Below, piece after piece: positions 18,069 through 26,027 of a stretch of DNA of 33,922 nucleotides (position 1 is its first letter; each line of letters starts with the position of its first letter). The stretch covers positions 1 through 33,922 of the forward strand of contig JAQUAF010000047.1 of the NCBI GenBank assembly GCA_028687435.1, read 5' to 3'. A program made the position numbers and the translations under genes. The notes beneath the pieces were generated by a model, which saw only the letters and a list, made by a program, of their open reading frames with translations, made no database searches and was not told where the DNA came from. The DNA is from Verrucomicrobiia bacterium. GTDB taxonomy: Bacteria; Verrucomicrobiota; Verrucomicrobiia; JABWAM01.

Positions 18069-18857
18069 TCAATTGAAAGCCCATGCGCCGTATCCCACCA
18101 CGCGTCCGGGGTCGCCTGCCGTGTCGCTGGAATCGCGAAGATCAAGGGTTTGGACTTTCAAACCGTGGTTTTTGGCGACTCGCAACAGGCCGCGAACGCC
18201 AATCTCTCCGCAGGCATCATGGGGACCGATGGTCTCCGGACGAAGGTTTTCGATGGCCTTGCAAGTGGCTTGGTCGGTTTGCCTCGCCGTTTCATGGTCG
18301 AGAAAATGACTGAGGTCCGAACTGGCCAGGATACAGGTTTCCGGACCTCCATAAAGGGCCTCCATCACCTCCGCCACCTGCCGGTCGTCGGCAATTCCCA
18401 CCGCAATGGGAACAAGGACAAACTCCTTGAGGATCACCTGCAAAAAGGGAAGCTGGACTTCCAAGCTGTGTTCCTGCTCATGCGCCCGGTCCATCGTAAC
18501 CATGCCAGGCAGCTTTTCCACCCGCAAGCAGGACTCCCGGTCAATGGAAACAGCCCCCAGCGGCGTCAAAAACGAATCCGCGGAAGAAAGCGCCATTCCT
18601 TTCAGGGGAACACGATGACAGGGCCCGAACAAGACCACCCGGCGGATGGTTTCCCGTCCGGCCGCCAGGCATTTGAACGCGGCGCCGGCCACCGGACCGG
18701 AATAAATATAACCGGCATGCGGCGCAATCACCGCCTTTGGAATTCCGGCGGACTTAACTTTTGCGGCATCGAGATGCGATTGGACTGTCCGGCGCAACTC
18801 TTCCGTATCCTGGGGATAAAACATGCCGGCAACCGCTGGAAAACGCTGTTTTTTCAT
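18069..18857 (-). CDS. amrB: AmmeMemoRadiSam system protein B (MEMO family)
   Basis: The 262-aa MEMO-like protein is related to class III extradiol dioxygenases. The metal-site style motifs are PHAGYIYSGPVAG, FGPCHRVPL and EHSLEVQLPFLQ, followed by ASSDLSHF. Bacterial function is unresolved; the family co-occurs with AMMECR1 and a radical-SAM enzyme. The start MKKQRFPAVAGMFYP is supported by AAAGGA 6 bases upstream; a longer frame start at 18947 is unsupported. It lies 11 bases after ispD and 32 before amrA inside the mla-rfbD operon. Confidence 0.92.
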   Translation of the reverse strand: MKKQRFPAVAGMFYPQDTEELRRTVQSHLDAAKVKSAGIPKAVIAPHAGYIYSGPVAGAAFKCLAAGRETIRRVVLFGPCHRVPLKGMALSSADSFLTPLGAVSIDRESCLRVEKLPGMVTMDRAHEQEHSLEVQLPFLQVILKEFVLVPIAVGIADDRQVAEVMEALYGGPETCILASSDLSHFLDHETARQTDQATCKAIENLRPETIGPHDACGEIGVRGLLRVAKNHGLKVQTLDLRDSSDTAGDPGRVVGYGAWAFN

Positions 18858-18868
18858 GCCAGATCCTT

Positions 18869-19552
18869 TCAACCGGCTGCCTGAAGAATCTGCCCGGCAA
18901 GACGGAAATCCTCCTGCGTGGTCACCTTGAGATTGGTGGGCGGACATTCAACAATCCAGACGGGACGCCCCAACCGTTCCACGGCGCAGGCATCGTCCGT
19001 CACGACAATTTTCCGCCGGATCAGCGGTTCATAAGCCTCCTTGATGAGCGGGGTGAGAAACGTCTGCGGGGTCTGGGCCGCCCACAACATGGATCGGTCG
19101 GGAGTATCCTCGATGCGCAAATCCGCCCCGGCCTTTTTGATGGTATCCTTGACTCGGGCCGCCGGAATGACAGCCCCCCTGGAGCGCGCCCCCTCGACGC
19201 AACGGGTAATGATGTCATGGGTCACGCAAGGACGGGCGCCATCGTGAATCAACACCACCTCGGAGGAAGCGGAAACCTCCATCAGCCCGCACCAAACGGA
19301 ATCCTGCCTCTCGACGCCGCCGGCGATAATCCGTGAAAGCTTTGTCACCCCATGCTCATCCGCAAGACGCCGATAATCCTCCCGACGGTCCTCGCGGGAG
19401 ACCAGCACGATCTCATCCACAATGGAGGATCTGGAAAAAGCCAGAAGGCTGTGGGCCAGCAGGGGCCGCCCGGCAATGACCTGCCGCAACTTGTCCACCC
19501 CGGGTCCCATCCGCCGGCTGCTGCCCCCCGCCAGCACAATGGCCGAAATCAC
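18869..19552 (-). CDS. ispD: 2-C-methyl-D-erythritol 4-phosphate cytidylyltransferase
   Basis: The 227-aa enzyme couples MEP to CTP in the non-mevalonate isoprenoid pathway. Motifs: AIVLAGGSSRRMGPGVDK for CTP binding, VLIHDGARP, AAQTPQTF, VTDDACAVE and NLKVTTQED at the C-terminus. Length is typical. The start is GTG at 19552; GTGA overlaps the stop of the upstream PIN-TRAM gene by 4 bases, so translation is coupled. ispF, its frequent neighbour, is not present. Confidence 0.96.
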   Translation of the reverse strand: MISAIVLAGGSSRRMGPGVDKLRQVIAGRPLLAHSLLAFSRSSIVDEIVLVSREDRREDYRRLADEHGVTKLSRIIAGGVERQDSVWCGLMEVSASSEVVLIHDGARPCVTHDIITRCVEGARSRGAVIPAARVKDTIKKAGADLRIEDTPDRSMLWAAQTPQTFLTPLIKEAYEPLIRRKIVVTDDACAVERLGRPVWIVECPPTNLKVTTQEDFRLAGQILQAAG

Positions 19553-20571
19553 CTGCCGCCTCCCTTGGCCGGGAAACCTTGAAGTTCCGCAAACAACATG
19601 CGCCCCGCGGATGTTTGAATATTACCGCTGACCACCACATCGACTTCCTGCCCGATGAGCCGCCTGGCCTGGTTGACAACCACCATGGCGCCATCCGGAA
19701 GGAATCCCACGGCCTGGTCGGCATCCTTGCCCTCGCGAACCAGTTTCAAGCGCAAGCGATCGCCGGTGATCAGCGGCGGGCGCAGGGAATTTGCCAGCTG
19801 ATTGATGTTCAACACGCGCACCCGCTGCAACTCCGCGATCCGGGCCAGGTTGTAGTCGGTGGTGGCAATGCGGGCATCCAGCACCCGGGCCAGATTGATC
19901 AACCGCGTGTCCACCGGATCCTCGCTCTCGGGAGTCTCGTGCACCTTCAATTCCGCCTCCGGCGCATCCCGAAGCTGGTTGAGAATGTCCAATCCATGGC
20001 GTCCGCGGGCCCGTTTGGTGGCGTCGGGGCAATCCGCCAGCGCCTGCAACTCATCCAGCACAAAATGCGGCACCACCAGGGTGTCCTCAAGAAAGCCGGA
20101 TTTGCAAAGGTCGGAAATCCGCCCGTCAATGATGGAACTGGTGTCCAACAGAGTGTTGTACTCATGGGGTTCCCGGCGCATGAAACGCACATAGGGAATG
20201 ATGAGACAGAACTCATCGCGATTGCTGCGCAGCGCGAGCATCATGCCCAGGTAACCAAAGATGAGAAAGATGCTGAGGTGGATGATCCATTGCACATCAT
20301 CCGCGGCGTATTCAAAAAGACCCGAAGCCTTGATGAGCCATGCGAGAATCAAACCCAGCAGGAAACCAAAGGTTGCGCTGGAAAAGGCGCGGAGGGAAAC
20401 CCCCTTGAGAAGCAAATCTGCCAGGATCACCATGAGCCCCAGCGCCAACCCCAAAAAGGCGCCCAGCCATGGTTCGGCATGCCAGAGGTGCTCGGTCTGG
20501 GCCAGATACCAACCCGCCGCGCCGCAGCAGGTCAGGAAAAGCACGCGAAAAAGAAGAAGGGTTCGATCCAT
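19549..20571 (-). CDS. Membrane PIN-TRAM protein (YacL family)
   Basis: The 340-aa protein has about four N-terminal membrane helices within residues 5-115, then a PIN domain starting at TLLDTSSIIDGRI with acidic Asp143. DELQALADCPDATKRARGRHGLDIL and ATTDYNLARIAELQ carry further conserved residues. A C-terminal TRAM domain (residues ~275-335, VVVNQARRLIGQEVDVVVSG) completes the YacL layout. The role is unknown; a membrane-bound RNase or RNA-binding function is plausible from PIN and TRAM. The start overlaps the mlaD stop (TAATG) and the end overlaps ispD, making three coupled genes. Confidence 0.93.
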   Translation of the reverse strand: MDRTLLLFRVLFLTCCGAAGWYLAQTEHLWHAEPWLGAFLGLALGLMVILADLLLKGVSLRAFSSATFGFLLGLILAWLIKASGLFEYAADDVQWIIHLSIFLIFGYLGMMLALRSNRDEFCLIIPYVRFMRREPHEYNTLLDTSSIIDGRISDLCKSGFLEDTLVVPHFVLDELQALADCPDATKRARGRHGLDILNQLRDAPEAELKVHETPESEDPVDTRLINLARVLDARIATTDYNLARIAELQRVRVLNINQLANSLRPPLITGDRLRLKLVREGKDADQAVGFLPDGAMVVVNQARRLIGQEVDVVVSGNIQTSAGRMLFAELQGFPAKGGGR

Positions 20572-21326
20572 TATTGTGGGCGGTTGGTCTGCCGGGGGCT
20601 GGGATACCGCTGCTCGCTCTTCTCCTGATGGAGAATCCCATAAACCCGCCAGTTGTGCACCAGTTTCGTCATTTCCTCGAAAAGGCCGTCGTTGGTCAGA
20701 AGTTTTCCGACTGTTCCATTGCCTTTCTGCACGCGCCGGAGAATCGCGTCGAGCCGCTCCGAATTGGTCTTCAATTTTTCGGTCAATTCGGTGAAACTTT
20801 TGATGCCCTTGGAGATGTTGCCAATGGCATCCTTGTCTCCAATCTCAGTGGAAAGCTTGCGTATCGCCTTGTTCAGTTCGCGAATGGTGTCGCCGGCCTG
20901 GTTGGCCATGTCGGTGAAATCAAAGGGATCCACGCCGCGGATCCGGTCACCCGCCTTGAGAAGAGGCTCGCTCCTGGACCCCTGGAGAATCACGATGTGC
21001 TTGTCGCCAAGGAGCCCCGATTGCTTGATCATGAAACGGGCATCCCTGCGAACGCCGGATCCCTCGAAAAGGTCCACCTCGATCATCACCTTGTCGTTTT
21101 CGGAATCCAGCTTGATCCGGTCCACCTTGCCAACCAGCACGCCCGCGAACAAAACCTGGGCTCCTTTGACCAGGCCGCCGGCGTTGCCAAACTCCACCTG
21201 GACCGGAAATCCGCCGCGAAAACGATCTCCCACCTTGCCAAAATGAATGATCAGGGAGCAGACAACCAGGATGCCCAGGAATACAAAAAGGCCGACCTTC
21301 CGTTCAATGTTGGTTTGCGAGCTCAT
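20571..21326 (-). CDS. mlaD: MlaD-family substrate-binding lipid transport protein
   Basis: 251 aa: one N-terminal membrane helix (KVGLFVFLGILVVCSLII) and one MCE domain (FGNAGGLVKGAQVLFAGVLVGKVDRIKL). The C-terminal helical tail (IRELNKAIRKLSTEIGDKDA) ends with a polar stretch. Single-MCE proteins form hexamers that pass phospholipids across the periplasm for the MlaFE transporter. ATGA at 21326 overlaps the mlaF stop, so they are co-translated. A longer frame start at 21419 lies inside mlaF and is rejected. Confidence 0.93.
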   Translation of the reverse strand: MSSQTNIERKVGLFVFLGILVVCSLIIHFGKVGDRFRGGFPVQVEFGNAGGLVKGAQVLFAGVLVGKVDRIKLDSENDKVMIEVDLFEGSGVRRDARFMIKQSGLLGDKHIVILQGSRSEPLLKAGDRIRGVDPFDFTDMANQAGDTIRELNKAIRKLSTEIGDKDAIGNISKGIKSFTELTEKLKTNSERLDAILRRVQKGNGTVGKLLTNDGLFEEMTKLVHNWRVYGILHQEKSEQRYPSPRQTNRPQ

Positions 21327-22099
21327 GTGCTTGATGCGTTTTCCCGACGGCTCATCTTCATCGCGGCGGCTTCCTCCGACACGCCGTGAATGAAATTCTG
21401 CACAATCGGGTTGGAACACTGTTGTATCTGATCCGGGGCGCCGGAAACAAGGATTTTACCCTTGTGCAACATGGCGATCCGGTTACCCACCATGTAGGCG
21501 CTGACCATGTCGTGGGTGACCACAATGGTGGTGACATTGAATTCAAGCGCCAGTTTGAGGATCAGACGGTTGATGGAATCGGCGATCTGGGGGTCAAGCC
21601 CCGTGGTCGGCTCATCATAAAGCATGATGCGGGGGCGGTGGATGAGCGCCCTCGCCAGCCCGATGCGTTTGCGCATGCCGCCGGAAAGTTCCGCTGGTTT
21701 TTTGCCCTCCTGCCCCGACATGCCCACAGCCGCCAGCATCTCCGCCACCCTCTGCCGGATCTCCGGCATGCCCAATGTCCGTTCTTCAAGGAGGCTGAAA
21801 GCCACATTATGAAAAACATCCAGGGAATCAAAAAGGGCCGCGCCCTGAAAAAGCACTCCTATCTTGCGGCGGATCGGATTCAGCGCCCGCTCATTCAGCG
21901 GCGTCAAATCCTGGCCGTCGATCTTCAAACGCCCGCTGTCCGGCTTGACCAGCCCCGCAATGTGGCGCAAAAGCACGCTCTTGCCGCAACCGCTGCCTCC
22001 AATGATCACCAGCCTCTCCGAATCGGCAATATCCAAGTCCACCCCCTGCAAAACAGGGACGCTCTTGAACGACTTGCAAAGTTGTTGAATCTCAATCAT
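21323..22099 (-). CDS. mlaF: MlaF-type ABC transporter ATPase
   Basis: The 258-aa ATPase has Walker A GGSGCGKSVLLR, the signature LSGGMRKRIGLARAL, Walker B IMLYDEPTTGLDP, and the switch His in TTIVVTHDM. The family is that of retrograde or anterograde phospholipid transport at the outer membrane. The start MIEIQQLCKSFKSVPVLQGV fits; a start at 22126 would add nine residues. A 64-base gap from mlaE holds a CTTCAG-type repeat. Confidence 0.95.
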   Translation of the reverse strand: MIEIQQLCKSFKSVPVLQGVDLDIADSERLVIIGGSGCGKSVLLRHIAGLVKPDSGRLKIDGQDLTPLNERALNPIRRKIGVLFQGAALFDSLDVFHNVAFSLLEERTLGMPEIRQRVAEMLAAVGMSGQEGKKPAELSGGMRKRIGLARALIHRPRIMLYDEPTTGLDPQIADSINRLILKLALEFNVTTIVVTHDMVSAYMVGNRIAMLHKGKILVSGAPDQIQQCSNPIVQNFIHGVSEEAAAMKMSRRENASST

Positions 22100-22135
22100 G
22101 GGTGAATCCGGCCTTGGCTGAACCATGTTTTACAT

Positions 22136-22159
22136 CGGTCTTCAGCCTTCGGTCTGTCA
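22136..22159. repeat. CTTCAG-type repeat between mlaE and mlaF
   Basis: CGGTCTTCAGCCTTCGGTCT reads as 7-base units GTCTTCA, GCCTTCG, GTCTGTC. It lies inside an operon gap. Confidence 0.5.
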
Positions 22160-22163
22160 TTTT

Positions 22164-22949
22164 TTATGGCGGAATGATCTTGCTCAGCAGCATGGTGGCA
22201 AAAAAGTTTGCGATCAAAATGGAAATGGACGAATTGACCACCGCCTCCGTGGTGGCCTTGCCCACCCCCTCCGCCCCCCCCTCGCATTGCATACCCTTGT
22301 GGCAACTGACGAAAACAATGATGAAGGAAAAAAGAAAAACCTTGATGAGACCGGTGTTGATGTCGTTGGCGTCGGTGTATTTGTACATGTTGTGGAGATA
22401 ATACGCGCTGTCTATGCCAAGAACCTCGATGCTGACCACCCAGGAGCAGCAAATACCGGTCAAAACCGACATGGCCGTCAACAGGGGAAGCGAGATCACC
22501 ATCGCAATCAGCCGGGGCGCCACCAGATAATCAACCGGATGCACCGCCAGCGAACGAAGGGCGTCGATCTGCTCCGTCACCCGCATGGTGCCGATTTCGG
22601 CGGCCATGGCCGCGCCCACCCGCCCGGCCACCATCAGGGAGGTGATGATCGGCCCCAATTCCCTCGCCAGGGCAATGGAAACCGCCGGCCCCGTCGAGGT
22701 GTCCATGCGCACCTTGTGAAACTGAAAATAGGTCTGGGCGGCAAAGACCATTCCGATAAACGCGCCCGTCAACAAAACGACCGGAAGGGATTTGACGCCG
22801 ATGGCGTGCAGCTGCAAAACCGTCTCCTTCCAGCGCAAACGCTGGGTCGCAAGGGATTTGAATGAATCCCCGGACAACAGGGCCACTTCTCCAAGGTACT
22901 GGACAAAACCCAATACCCCGCGCCCCGCCATTTCAAAAAAGGCCGTCAT
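22164..22949 (-). CDS. mlaE: MlaE-family permease
   Basis: The 261-aa polytopic permease has LPVVLLTGAFIGMVFAAQ, ARELGPIITSLMVAGRVGAAMAAEIGTM and VTEQIDALRSLAVHP, the conserved MlaE coupling and core motifs. ALRSLAVHPVDYLVAPRLIA follows. It forms the membrane part of the MlaFE transporter with mlaF and mlaD downstream. Its start is divergent from the HIT gene with only 79 bases between. It is first in the eight-gene leftward operon. mlaB and mlaC are not seen. Confidence 0.94.
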   Translation of the reverse strand: MTAFFEMAGRGVLGFVQYLGEVALLSGDSFKSLATQRLRWKETVLQLHAIGVKSLPVVLLTGAFIGMVFAAQTYFQFHKVRMDTSTGPAVSIALARELGPIITSLMVAGRVGAAMAAEIGTMRVTEQIDALRSLAVHPVDYLVAPRLIAMVISLPLLTAMSVLTGICCSWVVSIEVLGIDSAYYLHNMYKYTDANDINTGLIKVFLFSFIIVFVSCHKGMQCEGGAEGVGKATTEAVVNSSISILIANFFATMLLSKIIPP

Positions 22950-22994
22950 GCGCGCAGGAGACTAAAGAAAGAATTCCCCGGGAGCAAGCCCGGC

Positions 22995-23022
22995 TTGACG
23001 CCAGCCGCCTTCATGCAATAAT
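22995..23022 (+). promoter_or_regulatory. Candidate promoter giving a leaderless HIT mRNA
   Basis: TTGACG (22995-23000), 16 bases, AATAAT (23017-23022): five of six matches in each box. Initiation about seven bases past the -10 would fall on the ATG at 23029. No Shine-Dalgarno precedes that ATG, in agreement with leaderless translation. Confidence 0.5.
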
Positions 23023-23028
23023 GGGCTC

Positions 23029-23367
23029 ATGACCCTCTTCGAGAAAATCGCCGCGCGCGAAATTCCCGCGCAAATCGTTCATGAAACCGCCGATGTCATC
23101 GCCTTCCGCGATATTTCTCCAAAGGCGCCCACCCATGTGCTGGTGGTCCCCAAAAAAGCCATTCCCCGAATTGATGAGGCAACCGAAGACGACGCGCCCC
23201 TGCTGGGCAGGCTCCTGATGGAAGCCTCCGCCGTGGCGCGCCAACTCGGGCTGGCCAAAAGCGGCTATCGTCTGGTGATCAACAATGGCAAGGACGGCGG
23301 TGAATCCGTGCCTCACCTGCATATACACCTGCTCGGCGGCCGCCCCCTCGCCTGGCCCCCAGGCTGA
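23029..23367 (+). CDS. HIT-family nucleotide-binding protein (HinT-like)
   Basis: The 112-aa protein has the HIT motif HLHIHLLGG with His residues at alternating positions near the C-terminus, and FRDISPKAPTHVLVVPKK as the family N-terminal signature. HinT-like proteins hydrolyse adenosine phosphoramidates. Length and ends are typical. It is divergent from mlaE and lies 73 bases upstream of the sensor kinase; a CTTCAG-type repeat separates them. Confidence 0.95.
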   Translation: MTLFEKIAAREIPAQIVHETADVIAFRDISPKAPTHVLVVPKKAIPRIDEATEDDAPLLGRLLMEASAVARQLGLAKSGYRLVINNGKDGGESVPHLHIHLLGGRPLAWPPG

Positions 23368-23411
23368 AAAACCGCATCCGTTTTTCACATCAACTCCATC
23401 GGAGCGCTTCA

Positions 23412-23434
23412 AACCTTCAGTCTTCAGCCTTTTT
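23412..23434. repeat. CTTCAG-type repeat before the sensor kinase
   Basis: AACCTTCAGTCTTCAGCCTT followed by T-rich sequence. It is the clearest 7-base periodicity of the set (ACCTTCA, GTCTTCA, GCCTTTT) and ends 6 bases before the kinase ATG. Confidence 0.55.
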
Positions 23435-23440
23435 ACCCCC

Positions 23441-25261
23441 ATGCATCGTTCAAAAGTCATCATTGTGGACGATGAAAAGGGAATGCTCCATTCCTGCCAG
23501 CGGCTGTTGCGGAAGGAGCCTTTTGAAACGCTCTTGACCTCATCATCCGAAGAAGCGCTCCAATGGCTGGCCCAACCCGGCGTCTCCGTCCTGCTCACGG
23601 ATCTCAAGATGCCTTTCATGTCGGGAATCGACCTGATCGAAAAGGCAAAAAAAATTTCCGCCGACATTGTCTGCCTGATCCTGTCCGGAGAAGCCGACAT
23701 GCACATGGCGTTGGAGGCCATCAACCGAGGCACTGTTTACCGTTTCCTGACCAAACCCTGTCATGACGAGGAATTCCGCCTGGCCATCCGTCAGGCCGTG
23801 GCCCGCCACAAGGACATCCTCAAACACAAAAAAACGGAAAACTCCCTGCGCGAGAGCGAACACCGTCTGAAAACCATCCTGGATGCCATCGACGCCGGAG
23901 TGGTCATCCTCGATGAAAAGGATCAACGAATCATCGACGCCAACCCTGCCGCAGTAAGGATCATGGGCGGCGATCGCAACCAGATCATCGGCGCGCATCA
24001 CAACCAGTTCGTCTTTCACCGCGAAAACGGCAGGCTGCCCCCCATCGAACCGGATCATCTCCCGCCCCCCTCCGAACAGGTCATCCTGACTCCGGAAGGA
24101 CAGCCCATGTCCATTCTCGAACGTTTGAGACCCATCATCCTGGATGGGCATCATTACATCCTGGAAACCTTCATTGACATCACGGAACGAAAATTAATGG
24201 AACAGCTGCTGGAAGACAGCCGAAAACGATATCAGGATCTGGTTGAAACCGTTGGGGATTGGATATGGGAAATCAATCCTCAAGGGGTGTTCACGTTCTC
24301 CAACCCCCAAGTGGCCTCGCTGCTGGGATATGATCTGGCGGCGCTGCTTGACAAAACTCCGTTCGATTTCATGATTCCTGCGGAAGCAAAACGGGCCAAG
24401 ACACTGATGCAAAAGTGCATGACCGATGGCAAACCCATCCCCACCTTCGAGGCCATCTTCCTTCACAAAAACGGCCGTCAGGTCCTGCTGGAGATCAGCG
24501 GCGTGCCTTTCATGTCAAAAAATGGCGTTCTGCTGGGTTGCCGGGGAACCAGCCGGGACATCACGGATGCCAGACAGGCCAAGGAAAAACTCCGCGCCAC
24601 GGAATTGCTCCTTGCCGAGGAGCACGAACGGCGCCGCATCGCCAATCATCTTCATGACCGGATCTGCCAATATCTGGTCGGCGCAACCATGAAACTCGCC
24701 TCCTTGCAGGAAGCCGGCAAAACGGATCCAAAGACCATCCGGCTGAGGGAAGTCTCATCACTGATCGAACAGGGGACGCGAGACATCCGCCTGATGATCT
24801 CCCAGCTCCACCCCCTCGAACCCAACCACTCAAACCTGAAAACATCCATCGAACGGCTCCGAAAAAAAATGCAAAGCCTCTTCGGGCTGAAAATCAACGT
24901 TCGCCACGAAAAACTGCCCGAAACCATGGACAGCCAGACGGTGACCGTTCTTTTCCAATGCGTCCGTGAACTGCTGATGAACATTGCAAAACACGCCAAG
25001 GTCCGGGAAGCCAGCGTCTCGATTGGACAAAACAATGGATTTTTACAGATCTGCGTTGAAGACAATGGAACTGGTTTCGACCCGGCCCATCTGACACAGC
25101 CGCCTGGAACGGCGGGTGGTTACGGACTGCCAAGCCTCCCATCCCGCCTCAAGCCGCTGGGCGGATCTTTTTCCATCCGATCCAAACCCGGCCGCGGAAC
25201 CAAGGCCACCCTCGCCGTGCCATGGCCGGCGAAGAAACACCCCGCAAATCATGAAAACTAA
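23441..25261 (+). CDS. Cytosolic REC-PAS-PAS histidine kinase (HisKA_3 type)
   Basis: 606 aa from ATG 23441. Residues 1-125 are a receiver with acidic Asp10/Asp11, phospho-acceptor Asp54 (LLTDLKMP), Ser82 and Lys105. Two PAS-type domains follow (~140-255 and ~260-380; IDITERK and RDITDARQ end them). HisKA_3 has ERRRIANHLHD with likely phospho-His405. The HATPase_c has RELLMNIAKHAK, VEDNGTGFD and GGYGLPSLP. There is no membrane helix, so it senses an internal signal and may receive phosphate from another kinase. Its stop overlaps the start of the NarL-type regulator by 11 bases, marking that regulator as its partner. A longer frame start at 23285 overlaps the HIT gene and is rejected. Confidence 0.93.
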   Translation: MHRSKVIIVDDEKGMLHSCQRLLRKEPFETLLTSSSEEALQWLAQPGVSVLLTDLKMPFMSGIDLIEKAKKISADIVCLILSGEADMHMALEAINRGTVYRFLTKPCHDEEFRLAIRQAVARHKDILKHKKTENSLRESEHRLKTILDAIDAGVVILDEKDQRIIDANPAAVRIMGGDRNQIIGAHHNQFVFHRENGRLPPIEPDHLPPPSEQVILTPEGQPMSILERLRPIILDGHHYILETFIDITERKLMEQLLEDSRKRYQDLVETVGDWIWEINPQGVFTFSNPQVASLLGYDLAALLDKTPFDFMIPAEAKRAKTLMQKCMTDGKPIPTFEAIFLHKNGRQVLLEISGVPFMSKNGVLLGCRGTSRDITDARQAKEKLRATELLLAEEHERRRIANHLHDRICQYLVGATMKLASLQEAGKTDPKTIRLREVSSLIEQGTRDIRLMISQLHPLEPNHSNLKTSIERLRKKMQSLFGLKINVRHEKLPETMDSQTVTVLFQCVRELLMNIAKHAKVREASVSIGQNNGFLQICVEDNGTGFDPAHLTQPPGTAGGYGLPSLPSRLKPLGGSFSIRSKPGRGTKATLAVPWPAKKHPANHEN

Positions 25262-25901
25262 AATCATCCTGGTTGACGATCACAAAGTGGTGCTCGAAGG
25301 TCTCCATGCCCTGCTTGAACAACAACACGACATGACGGTGGTTGCCGAAGCGGACGATTCCCGCATCGCCGTGCAAAAGGCAAAGGAGTTGCAGCCCAAC
25401 ATCGTTCTCATGGACGTCGCCATGCCCGGTCTCAACGGCATCGAAGCCACGCGCCAGATCACATCCGAAAACCGGCAGGTCAAAGTCATTGTCCTCTCCA
25501 TGCTCGCCGACCGGCGAACCGTGGCCAAGGCATTCGGCGCCGGCGCAATGGGATACGTCCTGAAGGAATGCGCCTCGCGCGACATCATCCAGGCCATCCG
25601 AACCGTCATGGGCGGCCACGTTTACATGAGCAGCCAGGTGGCCGGCATCGTGGTCGAGGATTATGTGCAGAACATGCCCCGGCTCAATCCATCCGCCCTG
25701 CCCATCCTCTCCGCCAGGGAACAGGAAATCCTTCAACTCCTCGCCGAAGGCCAGAGTTCCAAGGAAACCGCCTCAACCCTCCATCTGAGCGTCAAAACCG
25801 TGGACGCCCATCGCAAAAAAATCATGGACAAACTGGCCGTGAACAGCGTGGCGGAACTGGTCAAATACGCCATCCGGGAAGGTCTGACCTCCCTGGAATG
25901 A
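25251..25901 (+). CDS. NarL/LuxR-type response regulator
   Basis: 216 aa. The receiver has Asp9/Asp10 (LVDDHKVVLEG), phospho-acceptor Asp55 (VLMDVAMPG), a switch Ser (VIVLSML) and Lys in YVLKECA. The LuxR-type HTH (~150-216) reads LSAREQEILQLLAEGQSSKE, then LSVKTVDAHRKKIMDKL. It is the expected output partner of the kinase just upstream, with an 11-base overlap. The ATG at 25251 gives the canonical start MKTKIILVDDH. A diverged paralogue follows at 26028. Confidence 0.95.
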   Translation: MKTKIILVDDHKVVLEGLHALLEQQHDMTVVAEADDSRIAVQKAKELQPNIVLMDVAMPGLNGIEATRQITSENRQVKVIVLSMLADRRTVAKAFGAGAMGYVLKECASRDIIQAIRTVMGGHVYMSSQVAGIVVEDYVQNMPRLNPSALPILSAREQEILQLLAEGQSSKETASTLHLSVKTVDAHRKKIMDKLAVNSVAELVKYAIREGLTSLE

Positions 25902-25927
25902 CCCTCCGCCGCGTTTTTTTCAAAAAA

Positions 25928-25948
25928 GGGGTTAGGTTTTTTAACCCC
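25928..25948 (+). terminator. Weak hairpin between the two regulators
   Basis: GGGGTTA, 7-base loop GGTTTTT, TAACCCC. The stem is short and no T-run follows, so it may attenuate rather than end transcription of the kinase-regulator pair before the second regulator. Confidence 0.35.
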
Positions 25949-26027
25949 CTAAATAAGGTTTTGGCCAATTTACGGCATCCCCCTTTCTGGCGTAGGGTGG
26001 AATGTGAAAATTGATTTGGATTCCGGA

